The notes beneath the pieces are model-generated. The model was not told where the DNA came from and made no database searches. It saw only the letters and a program-made list of their open reading frames with translations. The position numbers were made by a program, and so were the translations under genes. Positions 29,799 to 39,361 of a stretch of DNA of 64,000 bases are shown piece by piece; the stretch's first letter is position 1; the number at the start of each line of letters is the position of its first letter. Source of the stretch: Nocardia asteroides (lineage in GTDB: Bacteria > Actinomycetota > Actinomycetes > Mycobacteriales > Mycobacteriaceae); assembly GCA_019930625.1 (NCBI GenBank), contig CP082844.1, positions 2,542,001 to 2,606,000 of the forward strand, written 5' to 3'.

Positions 29799-30511
29799 AG
29801 TCGCGCTCCCGTGCCCAGGTCGCCGGCTTCGGCCGCCGTATCCCGCTGCGCGGCGGCGCGCGCGGCGTTGGCATGTCTGCGCGCGTGCCGCTCGACCTGC
29901 ATGCGCACTTCGTCGGAGACGGTCGGCTCCTCGGCCAGCAGGATCGCGAGCAGGTCGAGATCGGCGCCGGTGAACACGTCGCGGACGGTGATGCCGTGGT
30001 CGGGGACGTGCACGACCGAGATCGGGTCGCCGGCCCCGATCGTTCCCTCGGTGAGCACCCGCAGGTAGGCGCCGGTGTCGCTGCGCAGCGTGAACCGCTT
30101 CACCCACTGCTTCTCGCCACTCCAGTGCTGGAACGTCGCGCACGGCACGCGCGGTGCGGTGACCTCCAGCAAGGTGTCGCCGACCGACCAGCGCGCGCCG
30201 ATCACCGAATCGCTGACCGGAAGCCCACTGACCCGCAAGTTTTCGCCGAACCACCCGGCGGGCAGCTCACGGCCGAGTTCCTCGCCCCAGCGGCGGGCAT
30301 CCTCGTCGGCGTAGGCGTAGACGGCCTGGTGCACGCCACCGTGGTATTTGGTGTCGCAGACGTAGTCGCCGTCCAAACCGCGTGCGCGCACCGCGACCCG
30401 CCCGGCAACCGGTCGCTTGTCGATGGCGGTGCGGCCGACCCGCCCCGGCATCTCGAGTTCGGCGTGCACGACGCAGGCGGCGAGGACCTCGCCGGTGTCA
30501 CCGACGCGCAT
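29795..30511 (-). CDS. MOSC domain protein (YiiM-like)
   Basis: The 238-residue protein has a MOSC domain like YiiM: KRPVAGRVAVRARGLDGD, DTKYHGGVHQAVYAY, WFGENLRVSG and the conserved cysteine in APRVPCATFQHW, followed by a C-terminal helical extension. MOSC proteins handle molybdenum-cofactor-bound sulfur or reduce N-hydroxylated compounds. ATG 30511 has GAGAGGAG eight bases upstream; the frame is open to 30532. It is coupled to the asparaginase gene. Confidence 0.8.
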   Translation of the reverse strand: MRVGDTGEVLAACVVHAELEMPGRVGRTAIDKRPVAGRVAVRARGLDGDYVCDTKYHGGVHQAVYAYADEDARRWGEELGRELPAGWFGENLRVSGLPVSDSVIGARWSVGDTLLEVTAPRVPCATFQHWSGEKQWVKRFTLRSDTGAYLRVLTEGTIGAGDPISVVHVPDHGITVRDVFTGADLDLLAILLAEEPTVSDEVRMQVERHARRHANAARAAAQRDTAAEAGDLGTGARL

Positions 30512-30621
30512 GGGCAGCGCTCCTCTCGTCAAAGAGGTCAGGGATGGGGAACTCGGCGCTGAGCAAGGGTGGAGACGTCGGCTCGGGAAGGCCCCACGCC
30601 GGCTGGTGCTCGGTCAACAGG

Positions 30622-31737
30622 TCAGCGCCCGCGCAGCCGGTCGATCGCGGCCCGGCCTGCCTGCGGCGCGTCGTCGGAGGGCACCGAATCGGGATCGATG
30701 GACGCCGCGACCGGTCCCGCGGCCAGCGCGGTGTCGGCCGGAACCGCGCGCTTGACCAGGGCAAGGGCGATCGGGCCGAGTTCGTGGTGGTCGACCACTG
30801 TGCCGAGCCTGCCGACCGTGCGTCCACCCGCGGTGACATCGTCGCCGGTGACCGGGCGCTCGTCCGCCGAACCGTCGAGGTGCAGCAGCAGTAGATGCCG
30901 CGGCGGCTTGCCGAGATTGTGCACCCTGGCCACGGTTTCCTGGCCGCGATAGCAGCCCTTGTCCAGGTGCACCGCGCCCTGTTCGGCGACACCGCCGATC
31001 CAGCGGGCCTCGTGCGGGATGGTCCGCTCGTCTGTGTCCAGTCCGATCCGCGGGCGAACGGCCGCGACGCGCAGCGCCTCGAAGGCCCACATCCCGGCGG
31101 GGGCGGCCCCGGCGGCGGTGAGCCGGGCCCACAGGTCGGTCAGCTGATCGCGGGGGACGACCAGGTCGAAGGAGTCGGGCGTCGGCCACGGCATCCGGCG
31201 CACGAAACCGCCGCCGGGCAGGGGCGCCGCCTCGTACACGCCGGGAAGAGCGGTGACGCCGAGCGCTTCGGTCAGGCCGGTGACGCCTGGCCCGAGCAGG
31301 CTCAGCACCGCGTGGTCGGTAGCTTCGACCGGCTTGGCGTCGGCCCAGAAGACCATGCGCTGCAGGAACGCGAGCAGGTCGGGACCGCGCTCGGCCTCGG
31401 TGTCGATCCAGACGGTGCCGTCCAGCTCGGTGAGCACGAAGTGGTGCAGCACCCGGCCGTTCAGATCGAGGTCGAGATTCTCCGCGGACTGCCCGTCACC
31501 GAGGTCGGCGACATGCTGACTCGAGATGGTGTGCAACCAGGTGAGCCGCTCCGCGCCGGTGATGCGCAGGACGTAACGATGCGAACGGTCGACGATCGCG
31601 GCGCGCTGCGCCGCCGCGCGCTGTTCGCCGAACGGATCGCCGTAGTGCCAGGAGACGGCGGCGTCGGGTGAACCCACCGCTCCCGCGACGGCTCCCGACA
31701 CACTGAGGATGGGGCTGGGCGCAACGACCACGGACAC
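30622..31737 (-). CDS. ygfZ: Folate-binding Fe-S cluster repair protein YgfZ
   Basis: The 371-residue protein is a YgfZ/GcvT-like folate-binding protein that supports repair or assembly of certain Fe-S enzymes. The diagnostic motif KGCYRGQETVARVHNLG is intact, including its cysteine. The N-terminal half shows the aminomethyltransferase-like fold (LTWLHTISSQHVADL). GTG 31737 follows GGGAGAG closely; GTG 31731 has better spacing. It diverges from pabC, as its counterpart does in M. tuberculosis. Confidence 0.85.
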   Translation of the reverse strand: MSVVVAPSPILSVSGAVAGAVGSPDAAVSWHYGDPFGEQRAAAQRAAIVDRSHRYVLRITGAERLTWLHTISSQHVADLGDGQSAENLDLDLNGRVLHHFVLTELDGTVWIDTEAERGPDLLAFLQRMVFWADAKPVEATDHAVLSLLGPGVTGLTEALGVTALPGVYEAAPLPGGGFVRRMPWPTPDSFDLVVPRDQLTDLWARLTAAGAAPAGMWAFEALRVAAVRPRIGLDTDERTIPHEARWIGGVAEQGAVHLDKGCYRGQETVARVHNLGKPPRHLLLLHLDGSADERPVTGDDVTAGGRTVGRLGTVVDHHELGPIALALVKRAVPADTALAAGPVAASIDPDSVPSDDAPQAGRAAIDRLRGR

Positions 31738-31919
31738 CTCTCCCACTCTAGGCGGGGCCGCTCGGTGGTGCGCGAACCGGGCCGCCGCGCCGGAGTCCGG
31801 CATAGCGGATCGGCATTGTGCGAGCATTGTGGCCGGGGTTGCGGGGAACCTCGACAAAAGGTCTCGCGAAAGCGGCCGTGACGTAGGCATTGTCCGCTCT
31901 CAGCGCCTACGCTCGTCGC

Positions 31920-32840
31920 ATGGTGGATCGAGTTCTGGTAACTCTTGATGGCGCTGTCCGGGATGCGGATGCGCCGTTGTTGTTTGCGGACGATATTGGC
32001 GTATTGCGTGGCGATGGTGTCTTCGAAACGGTTCTCGTGCGCGCGGGCGTCGCGTGCGCGATCGAATTTCATCTAGGCAGATTGCGCCGTTCCGCACAGG
32101 CGCTCGATCTGCCCGAGCCGGAGCTGGGCCGATGGCGCGAGGCGGTGGAGACCGCCGCCAAGGAGTGGGGCAGCGAACGCGAAGGCGTGATGCGGCTGGT
32201 GCTGACCCGCGGCCGCGACTCCGAGCTGGCAGGCACGCCCGACAAGGTCAAGACCGGTGACCTCGCCGCCGCCGTGCCGGTGCCGACGGCTTTCGTGCTC
32301 GTGGTGCCGGTGCCCGAGCGCGTGGAGAAGGCCCGCACCGAAGGCGTCGCCGTGGTGAGCCTGTCGCGTGGCATCTCGGTCGACCTCGCGCAGGCGGCGC
32401 CGTGGCAGTTGCTCGGAGCCAAAACGCTGTCCTACGCCACCAACATGGCCGCCCTGCGATTCGCCGCGCGGATGGGCGCGGACGACGTGATCTTCACCAG
32501 TACGGAGAACCGGGTGCTGGAGGGGCCGCGGTCCACCGTGGTGATCGCGCGCGACAAGCAGCTGATCACCCCGCCCGCCAAGAACGGCGTGCTGCCCGGC
32601 GTCACCCAGCGCGCGCTGTTCGCCGAGGCCGAGAAGGCGGGCTGGCAGTGCCGGTATCACTCGCTGTTCACCGCCGACCTGCTCACCTGCGACAGCATCT
32701 GGATGTTGTCGAGCATCTCGCTTGCGGCGCGGGTCAATTCGCTGGACGGCCTGCGGATGTCCGCGCCGGACAACGCCGCGGAGATCATCGAGCTGGTCGA
32801 CCGCGGCATCGAGCGGGCGGGCGCCATCGGCGACTGGTGA
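31920..32840 (+). CDS. pabC: Aminodeoxychorismate lyase (class IV aminotransferase fold)
   Basis: This 306-residue PLP enzyme should release pyruvate from aminodeoxychorismate to give p-aminobenzoate for folate. Class IV features are GVLRGDGVFETVLV, the PLP lysine in LLGAKTLSYATNM, and TSTENRVLEGPRSTVVI. ATG 31920 is the natural start. A branched-chain or D-amino-acid aminotransferase is a possible alternative within the fold. Position next to the folate-dependent YgfZ fits the folate role. Confidence 0.82.
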   Translation: MVDRVLVTLDGAVRDADAPLLFADDIGVLRGDGVFETVLVRAGVACAIEFHLGRLRRSAQALDLPEPELGRWREAVETAAKEWGSEREGVMRLVLTRGRDSELAGTPDKVKTGDLAAAVPVPTAFVLVVPVPERVEKARTEGVAVVSLSRGISVDLAQAAPWQLLGAKTLSYATNMAALRFAARMGADDVIFTSTENRVLEGPRSTVVIARDKQLITPPAKNGVLPGVTQRALFAEAEKAGWQCRYHSLFTADLLTCDSIWMLSSISLAARVNSLDGLRMSAPDNAAEIIELVDRGIERAGAIGDW

Positions 32841-33050
32841 CTGCCCGCCTCTGGCGGAAGTCGGGCGTACCGGCCGGTTGCCGCGGCGGGGCGGGAGTGC
32901 TCGCGGAATCGGTTATGGGTAGGCGGGGCGTCCTGGTGATCAGCGCTGCCCCGTGATCTCCGTCCTATTCGGCGGGGAGCGGGGTGGCGATGAGCACGCG
33001 AAACCCGCCGAATGGGCGGTAACTGCGCTGCTCTCGTGGTCTAGGCCGCA

Positions 33051-33078
33051 TTGTCGGCAGTCGCCTCCGGCGTAGTCT
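33051..33078 (+). promoter_or_regulatory. Predicted cydA promoter
   Basis: TTGTCG at 33051-33056 and TAGTCT at 33073-33078, separated by 16 bp, resemble actinobacterial -35 and -10 elements. Transcription would begin within the palindrome that follows directly. Confidence 0.5.
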
Positions 33079-33080
33079 TA

Positions 33081-33096
33081 CTACGACATGTCGTAG
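33081..33096. promoter_or_regulatory. BlaI/CopY-like operator in front of cydA
   Basis: CTACGACATGTCGTAG is a perfect 16-bp palindrome that starts two bases after the predicted -10 and ends 17 bases before the cydA start. The TAC-N-ACA...TGT-N-GTA core matches the operator style of BlaI/MecI/CopY winged-helix repressors. A bound repressor would cover the transcription start. The regulator gene is not in the window. Confidence 0.65.
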
Positions 33097-33113
33097 ACAG
33101 GTAGGAGGCCGGC

Positions 33114-34607
33114 TTGAACGCTTTGGACATCTCGCGATGGCAGTTCGGCATCACGACGGTCTATCACTTCCTCCTGGTGCCGCTGACCATCGGACTCGCC
33201 CCGCTGGTGGCTGCCATGCAGACGGCATGGGTGATCACCGGCAGACAGCATTGGCTGCGGCTGACCAAGTTCTTCGGCAAGCTGTTCCTGATCAACTTCG
33301 CGCTCGGTGTCGCGACCGGCATCGTGCAGGAGTTCCAGTTCGGCATGAACTGGAGCGAGTACTCCCGGTTCGTCGGCGATGTGTTCGGCGCCCCGCTCGC
33401 GCTGGAAGGCTTGATCGCCTTCTTCATGGAGTCGACCTTCCTCGGACTGTGGATCTTCGGCTGGACCCGGCTGCCGAAACTGCTGCACCTCGGCGCGATC
33501 TGGATGGTCGCGATCGGCGTGAACGCCTCGGCGTACTTCATCGTCGCGGCCAACTCGTTCATGCAGCATCCGGTCGGGGCCCGCTACAACCCGGAGACCG
33601 GTCGCGCGGAGCTGGAGAGCATCGTGGCGGTGCTCACCAACAACACCTTGCTGGCGGCTTTCCCGCACGTGGTCGCCGGATCCTTCCTTACGGCGGGCAC
33701 GTTCGTCGCGGGCATCGCGGGCTGGTGGATGGTGCGCAACGCACGCAGCGGCGATGAGGCGAAACTCGCCGACGCGCGCGCGATGTGGCGGCCGGCCGCG
33801 CGGGCGGGCATCGTCGTGACCGTGGTGTCGCTGGCCGCGCTGATCTACACCGGTGACGTGCAAGGCAAGCTGATGTTCGAGCAGCAGCCGATGAAGATGG
33901 CCTCGGCGGAATCGTTGTGCCACACCGCGACCGATCCCCATTTCTCCGTCCTCACCGTCGGCACGCACAACAACTGCGACAGCGTCACACACGTGCTCGA
34001 AGTGCCGTACGTGCTGCCCTGGCTGGCGGAGGGGGAGTTCACCGGCGTGACGCTGGACGGCGTCGTCGACCTGCAGAAGGCATACAACGAACAGTTCGGA
34101 GTCGGCGACTACCGGCCGAACCTGTTCGTCACCTACTGGTCGTTCCGCGCCATGATCGGCCTGTCGGCGGGTTCGGCGTTGCTCGCGCTGGCCGGGCTGT
34201 GGCTGACCCGCCGCGGCCGGGTACCCGACCAGCGCTGGTTCTCCTGGCTGAGCCTGCTGGTCATCCCGACGCCGTTCCTGGCCAACAGCGCGGGATGGGT
34301 GTTCACCGAGATGGGGCGCCAGCCCTGGGTGGTCGTGCCCAATCCCACCGGCGACCCGAACGTGCGTCTCACCGTCGCGCAGGGCGTCTCGAACCACTCG
34401 GCCGGCGTCGTGCTGTTCTCGCTGATCACCTTCACGCTGCTGTACGGCGCGCTCGCGATCGTGTGGTTCTACCTGATGCGCCGGTACGTGATCCACGGGC
34501 CCGACCCGGCCGCACGCTTCGCCCACGACAAGGACGACACGGACGCGTCCTCGGGCGACCGGCGTGCCGAAGAATCTGCCGTCGAACAACTTTCGTTCGC
34601 CTACTAG
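33114..34607 (+). CDS. cydA: Cytochrome bd ubiquinol/menaquinol oxidase subunit I
   Basis: CydA (497 residues) is the quinol-oxidising, heme-bearing subunit of cytochrome bd, a high-affinity terminal oxidase in the plasma membrane. Visible elements are the N-terminal heme histidine region TTVYHFLLVPLTIGL, the two glutamates in LALEGLIAFFMESTF, the PHVVAGSF histidine, and the heme-b methionine in WVFTEMGRQPW. The quinol loop is short, as in Actinobacteria. Translation starts at TTG 33114 after GGAGG, an unusual start that may limit expression. The gene leads cydABDC. Confidence 0.95.
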   Translation: MNALDISRWQFGITTVYHFLLVPLTIGLAPLVAAMQTAWVITGRQHWLRLTKFFGKLFLINFALGVATGIVQEFQFGMNWSEYSRFVGDVFGAPLALEGLIAFFMESTFLGLWIFGWTRLPKLLHLGAIWMVAIGVNASAYFIVAANSFMQHPVGARYNPETGRAELESIVAVLTNNTLLAAFPHVVAGSFLTAGTFVAGIAGWWMVRNARSGDEAKLADARAMWRPAARAGIVVTVVSLAALIYTGDVQGKLMFEQQPMKMASAESLCHTATDPHFSVLTVGTHNNCDSVTHVLEVPYVLPWLAEGEFTGVTLDGVVDLQKAYNEQFGVGDYRPNLFVTYWSFRAMIGLSAGSALLALAGLWLTRRGRVPDQRWFSWLSLLVIPTPFLANSAGWVFTEMGRQPWVVVPNPTGDPNVRLTVAQGVSNHSAGVVLFSLITFTLLYGALAIVWFYLMRRYVIHGPDPAARFAHDKDDTDASSGDRRAEESAVEQLSFAY

Positions 34608-34616
34608 GAGCCGGCG

Positions 34617-35648
34617 ATGAGTCTGCAAGAGTTCTGGTTCGTCTTGATCGGCGTGCTGTTCACCGGCTACTTCGTGCTGGAGGGCTTCGATTTCGGCGTC
34701 GGCATGCTCATGCCGATCCTCGGCAAGGGATCCGACGTGCGCAGGCGCGCGGTGCTCAACACGATCGGACCGGTGTGGGATGCCAACGAGGTCTGGCTGA
34801 TCACCGCGGGCGCCGCGATGTTCGCCGCGTTCCCGGAGTGGTACGCCAGCCTGTTCTCGGGTTTCTATCTGGCGTTGCTGCTGGTGCTCGTCGCGCTGAT
34901 CCTGCGGATCTGCGCCATCGAGTACCGCGGCAAGATCGACGACCCGCGCTGGCGGGCCCGCTGCGATGTCGGCATCGGCATCGGTTCCTGGGTTCCGGCG
35001 CTGGCCTGGGGCTGGGTGTTCGCCAACGTGGTGCACGGGGTTCCGCTGAACGAGAAGAAGCAGTTCGCGGGTTCGGTGGCGGACCTGTTCGGGCCCTACG
35101 CCCTGCTGGGCGGTTCGGCGACCGGACTGCTGTTCGCGCTGCACGGAGCGATGTTCCTGGTGCTGAAGACCGCCGGTGAGATACGCGACGACGCGCGGCG
35201 CACGGCCCGGCTGCTGTTGATCCCGACCGTGCTGGTGGTCGGCGGATTCGGCGTGTGGACCCAGCTTTCCCACGGGACAGGCTGGACATGGATCCCGCTG
35301 GGGCTGGCCGTGCTCGGACTCGTCGTCGCGGCGGCCGCCGACTTCGCGCACCGCGACGGGTGGGCGTTCACCGGCACCACGGTGACCGTCGCCGCGGCGA
35401 CCGCGCTGCTGTTCGGGTCGCTCTTCCCCAACGTGCTTCCCTCGACGATAGATGCGGCATTCGATCTGACGATCCACAACGCGTCCTCGACCCCGTACAC
35501 GCTGAAGGTGATGAGCTGGGCTGCGGCACTGGTCACGCCGGTCGTGCTGGTGTACCAGGGTTGGACGTACTGGGTGTTCCGCAAGCGGATCACCGTCGAG
35601 CAGATCCCGCCACCGGTCGGTCTGCCCTTGCAGCCCGCGAAGGATTGA
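34617..35648 (+). CDS. cydB: Cytochrome bd oxidase subunit II
   Basis: CydB (343 residues) is the structural partner of CydA. It has eight or nine membrane helices and the typical opening FVLIGVLFTGYFVLEGFDFGVG, VWDANEVWLITAGAAMFAAFPEWY, and GWVFANVVHGVPLN. ATG 34617 comes 9 bp after the cydA stop. Together the subunits reduce oxygen without proton pumping and help under low oxygen, nitric oxide or inhibitor stress. Confidence 0.95.
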   Translation: MSLQEFWFVLIGVLFTGYFVLEGFDFGVGMLMPILGKGSDVRRRAVLNTIGPVWDANEVWLITAGAAMFAAFPEWYASLFSGFYLALLLVLVALILRICAIEYRGKIDDPRWRARCDVGIGIGSWVPALAWGWVFANVVHGVPLNEKKQFAGSVADLFGPYALLGGSATGLLFALHGAMFLVLKTAGEIRDDARRTARLLLIPTVLVVGGFGVWTQLSHGTGWTWIPLGLAVLGLVVAAAADFAHRDGWAFTGTTVTVAAATALLFGSLFPNVLPSTIDAAFDLTIHNASSTPYTLKVMSWAAALVTPVVLVYQGWTYWVFRKRITVEQIPPPVGLPLQPAKD

Positions 35649-35652
35649 CGCC

Positions 35653-37509
35653 ATGGCCCGTCCGCCGATCGATCCGCGCCTGTGGCGGTATGCCCGCTCG
35701 GCCCGCGGCTACCTGGCGCTGAGCGTGCTGCTGTCGCTGGTCGTCACCGCGGCGATCGTGGCGACGGCGGTGATGATCGGACGGGTGCTGGCCGGGGTGG
35801 TCACCGACCCTGGCCAGCGTTCCCTCGGTGCGTGGACGATCGAACTGGTCGTGCTCGCGCTCGCGATCACGGGCCGGGTGCTCGCCACTTGGTGGCAGTC
35901 CCGGCTGGCGCACCGAGCGGGCGCGAGCGTGGTGGCGGAGCTGGAAAGCGCGGTGCTCGCCGCAGGCGCGCGACTGTCCCCCCGCGAACTCGACACGCGC
36001 CGGACGGAATTGGCGGTGGTCGTCGGCACGGGGTTGTCCGGGTTGCGCGGCTATCTCGTCGGTTACCTGCCCGCTCTGCTGCTGGCGGTGCTGGTTCCGC
36101 CCATCGTGCTCACGGTCATCGCGGCGCACGATGTGACGTCCGGAGTGATCGTGGTGATCACGTTGCCGCTCATCCCGATATTCATGATCCTCATCGGGCT
36201 GCTGACCCAGGGGCGCGCCGAAGCCACGCTCGCGGCCACCACCCGGCTGTCGGACCAATTGCTCGACCTGTTCGCGGGCATGCCGACGTTGCGTGCGCTC
36301 GGCCGGGAAACCGGCGCCGAGCAACCCCTTCCGCCTCAACACGCCGCGCGGGCGCGGCAGGAGGACCCCGGCGCCGGCCACGCGAGCACCATGCGGCACC
36401 GCGTACGCGATCTCGGTGACACGCTGCGGCAGCGCACCATGCGGGCGCTGCGCGTGGCCTTCCTGTCCTCGATGGTGCTGGAACTGCTCGCGACCCTGAG
36501 CGTGGCGCTGATCGCGGTGTCCATCGGGCTGCGCCTGGTCTTCGGTGACATGAGCCTGTACGCGGGCTTGGTGGCGCTGGTGCTCGCGCCCGAGGTGTAC
36601 CTGCCGCTGCGGATGGTCGGTGAACGGTTCCATGCCGCACAGGACGGTATGGCAGCCGCGGACAAGGCGTTCGCGATCCTCGAATCCACGCCTGCCGAGC
36701 GGGCCGGCATCACGGGGACGGCACCGGACGAGTCGATGGCAGTCCACAAGGGCGGCGGCATCGAGGGGTGGAAACCCGCCGTGACGACGTTCGGCCGCGG
36801 CATCTCCGCAGGGGGTGCTGCGACGATCGCTCTGCGCGACCTCTCGGTGCGGGCCCGGGACGGGTTCGCACCCGCGGATTTGTCGGCGACCTTGCGGCCC
36901 GGCTCCCTCACGGTGCTGGCCGGTCCCAACGGAAGCGGCAAAACAACTGCCGTGCAGGCGATCCTGGGGCTGCTCAGCCCTGACCGAGGCGCTGCGACCG
37001 TCGACGGCGTGGACGTACGTGAGCTGGACGCGGACCATTGGTGGGCGCGGGTGGCGTGGCTGCCGCAGCGTCCGGTCCTGGTGCCGGGCACCTTGCGGGA
37101 CAACCTGGACCTGCTCGGCGTGCACACGGCCGACCACACCGCGCCCGGTCCCGCGCGAGTCGTCGGCGATCTCGAAGCGGCATGTCTGGCGACCGGTTTC
37201 GACGCCGTGCTGGACGAACTGCCCGACCGCTGGAATACCCTCGTCGGGCCCGGCGGTGTGGGTCTGTCGCTCGGCCAGCGCCAACGTCTCGCGCTGACCA
37301 GGGTGCTGGCCACCGACCGCCCGATCCTGCTGCTCGATGAGCCGACCGCGCACCTCGATGCGGTCGCCGAAGCCACCGTGCTGGCCGCCCTCCAGGGAAG
37401 GGCCCGCGCGGGAGCGACAGTCGTCGTGATCGGGCATCGTCCCACCCTGCTCGCCGCGGCCGACCATGTCGTGCGGGTACGAGCCGACCGAGCGGAGGCC
37501 CTCCGATGA
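35653..37509 (+). CDS. cydD: Thiol reductant ABC exporter subunit CydD
   Basis: CydD (618 residues) is one half of the heterodimeric ABC exporter needed for cytochrome bd maturation. Six membrane helices occupy about residues 15-330; the ATPase domain has Walker A GPNGSGKTT, signature LSLGQRQR and Walker B ILLLDEPTAHLD. ATG 35653 starts 4 bp after cydB. The signature is slightly degenerate (LSLGQ for LSGGQ). Confidence 0.92.
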   Translation: MARPPIDPRLWRYARSARGYLALSVLLSLVVTAAIVATAVMIGRVLAGVVTDPGQRSLGAWTIELVVLALAITGRVLATWWQSRLAHRAGASVVAELESAVLAAGARLSPRELDTRRTELAVVVGTGLSGLRGYLVGYLPALLLAVLVPPIVLTVIAAHDVTSGVIVVITLPLIPIFMILIGLLTQGRAEATLAATTRLSDQLLDLFAGMPTLRALGRETGAEQPLPPQHAARARQEDPGAGHASTMRHRVRDLGDTLRQRTMRALRVAFLSSMVLELLATLSVALIAVSIGLRLVFGDMSLYAGLVALVLAPEVYLPLRMVGERFHAAQDGMAAADKAFAILESTPAERAGITGTAPDESMAVHKGGGIEGWKPAVTTFGRGISAGGAATIALRDLSVRARDGFAPADLSATLRPGSLTVLAGPNGSGKTTAVQAILGLLSPDRGAATVDGVDVRELDADHWWARVAWLPQRPVLVPGTLRDNLDLLGVHTADHTAPGPARVVGDLEAACLATGFDAVLDELPDRWNTLVGPGGVGLSLGQRQRLALTRVLATDRPILLLDEPTAHLDAVAEATVLAALQGRARAGATVVVIGHRPTLLAAADHVVRVRADRAEALR

Positions 37510-39314
37510 GCACGCGAATAGCCGCTCGTCCGCGCGGTGCGGGCGCTCTGCTCGATGATCTGCGCCGGATGTGGGCGCTGCTCGCATTGTCTCGCCTGCG
37601 GGTCGCGGTGGCGATCGGGTGGGGTGTGCTGGCGCTGGGCAGTGGGCTCGGGCTCGCGGCGCTGGCGGCGTGGTTGATCGCGCGAGCCTGGCAGATGCCG
37701 CCGGTACTCGACCTGAGCATCGCCGTGGTCACGGTGCGCGCGCTCGGGATCTCCCGTGGTCTGTGCCGGTATCTGGAACGACTCGCCACCCACGACGTCG
37801 CCCTGCGAGCCATGACGACGGCGCGTACGACGGTCTATCGAACGCTCGCACGCTCGGATTTCTGGCTGCGCCGACCGGAGACCTCGGGCGGCCGCGTGGA
37901 CACCGGGACTTCCGGCCCGCCGCGCCGCGGCGACCTGCTCGTCCGTATCGGCAGCGACATCGACGATCTGGGGGCGGTGGTGGTGCGTGCGTTCGTGCCG
38001 GTCGCGGTGGCCGTCGTCCTCGCGGTCGCGGCCGTCGCGCTCCTGGCGACGATCTCGCCTGCCGCTGCCGCGATCCTGGCCGGCGCGCTGGCCCTGTCGG
38101 GCATCGTCGCACCGTGGCTGTCGGCCGAGGCGGCGTCCGCGGCCGAACGCGCCGTGCGCGCCGACCGGGCGGAGTTCACCGCGCAGGCTCTGACGGTCCT
38201 CGACCATGCCGCCGAACTGCGCGTCGCCGGACGCCTCGACGCCGCCCTCGCCGCGGCGGGAGAAGCGTCGCGCCGGGCGGTCGCCGCCGAGGACCGGGCT
38301 GCCGCGCGCAGCGCTTGGTCGGCCGCGGCCACCCCGCTGTCGATCGGCGTCACCGTGCTGGCCGCTCTCCTCATCGGCATCACGGTCTACGGTCCCGACG
38401 GCGGCACACCGGGTGCGATGACACCTATGGCGCTCGTCGTCTTGGTCCTGTTGCCGCTGTCGGCCTTCGAAGCGGTCGGCCCGCTGCCCGCCGCGGCGCA
38501 GGCCCTGACCACCGCCCGCGCGGCCCTGCGTCGCCTGACCGAATTCGAATCCCCTGATGGTGGGTCGGTGAGCCCCGCGGCTGAACTCGTTTCGGGCGCG
38601 ACCGACTCCGGTGACGCCCCACCCGGGTGGGTTGCAGAGCTGGGACAAGAACAAAGGCGGAGTGTCGCTTCCGCCCGGCCCGGCGAGGTGCGTGTGCCGG
38701 AGCTGCCCCGGGGACGACGCATCGCCGTGGTCGGCCCGAGCGGCGCCGGGAAGACGACACTGCTGATGACATGGGCGGGGTTGTTCGGCACACCCCGCCC
38801 CGGCGTCACCTTCTTCGCCGAAGACGCGCACCTCTTCGGCACCTCCGTACTGGAGAATCTGCGGGTCGCCCGCGGCGATCTCACCGCAGGGCAAGCCGAG
38901 AAGGCGCTGCGCGCCGTTGGTCTCGGGGACTGGTTGGACGGGCTGCCGGAAGGAATCCATACCGACCTGGTGGGCGGAGCGGCGGCCGTCTCGGGCGGCC
39001 AGCGCCGTCGGATCCTGCTCGCCCGCGCCCTGGTGTCGCCCGCGCGGGTGTTGCTGCTCGACGAGCCGACCGAGCACCTGGAGGCCGAGGCCGGCGCGAA
39101 GCTGCTGCGCGACTTGCTGGATGCCGACAGCGGGCTCGTCGAGCCCGACCGCATCGTGGTCGTCGTCACCCACCAATTGCCGGACGACCAGCGGGCCGAC
39201 ACGGTGCTGCGCATAGCGGCGTCGGGCCAGGTCACGACCGATTACGCGCGCCGTGAACCGGCTTGTGGCGCCACCCTTTCCGCCCACCGAGAAATTCCGT
39301 TGCCGAGCCGCTGA
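37506..39314 (+). CDS. cydC: Thiol reductant ABC exporter subunit CydC
   Basis: CydC (602 residues) pairs with CydD. The membrane domain spans about residues 20-330, and the ATPase has Walker A GPSGAGKTT, signature VSGGQRRR and Walker B VLLLDEPTEHLEAE. ATG 37506 overlaps the cydD stop (ATGA). A roughly 60-residue low-complexity linker sits between the two domains. A promoter-like pair for the following small locus overlaps the end of this gene. Confidence 0.92.
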   Translation: MSTRIAARPRGAGALLDDLRRMWALLALSRLRVAVAIGWGVLALGSGLGLAALAAWLIARAWQMPPVLDLSIAVVTVRALGISRGLCRYLERLATHDVALRAMTTARTTVYRTLARSDFWLRRPETSGGRVDTGTSGPPRRGDLLVRIGSDIDDLGAVVVRAFVPVAVAVVLAVAAVALLATISPAAAAILAGALALSGIVAPWLSAEAASAAERAVRADRAEFTAQALTVLDHAAELRVAGRLDAALAAAGEASRRAVAAEDRAAARSAWSAAATPLSIGVTVLAALLIGITVYGPDGGTPGAMTPMALVVLVLLPLSAFEAVGPLPAAAQALTTARAALRRLTEFESPDGGSVSPAAELVSGATDSGDAPPGWVAELGQEQRRSVASARPGEVRVPELPRGRRIAVVGPSGAGKTTLLMTWAGLFGTPRPGVTFFAEDAHLFGTSVLENLRVARGDLTAGQAEKALRAVGLGDWLDGLPEGIHTDLVGGAAAVSGGQRRRILLARALVSPARVLLLDEPTEHLEAEAGAKLLRDLLDADSGLVEPDRIVVVVTHQLPDDQRADTVLRIAASGQVTTDYARREPACGATLSAHREIPLPSR

Positions 39315-39328
39315 CGCATCGCTAGATT
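39300..39328 (+). promoter_or_regulatory. Predicted promoter of the micro-ORF locus after cydC
   Basis: TTGCCG (39300-39305) and TAGATT (39323-39328) with 17-bp spacing form a good actinobacterial promoter. The -35 overlaps the last codons of cydC. Transcription should start near 39335, about 27 bases before the micro-ORF start. Confidence 0.5.
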
Positions 39329-39361
39329 CGTTCGTACACGAGGAAGGAGGTGGTTCGAAGA

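Noticed and set aside
33081..35654. 857-codon antisense frame opposite cydAB
   Set aside because: Same reason; the sense genes carry complete heme and membrane motifs.
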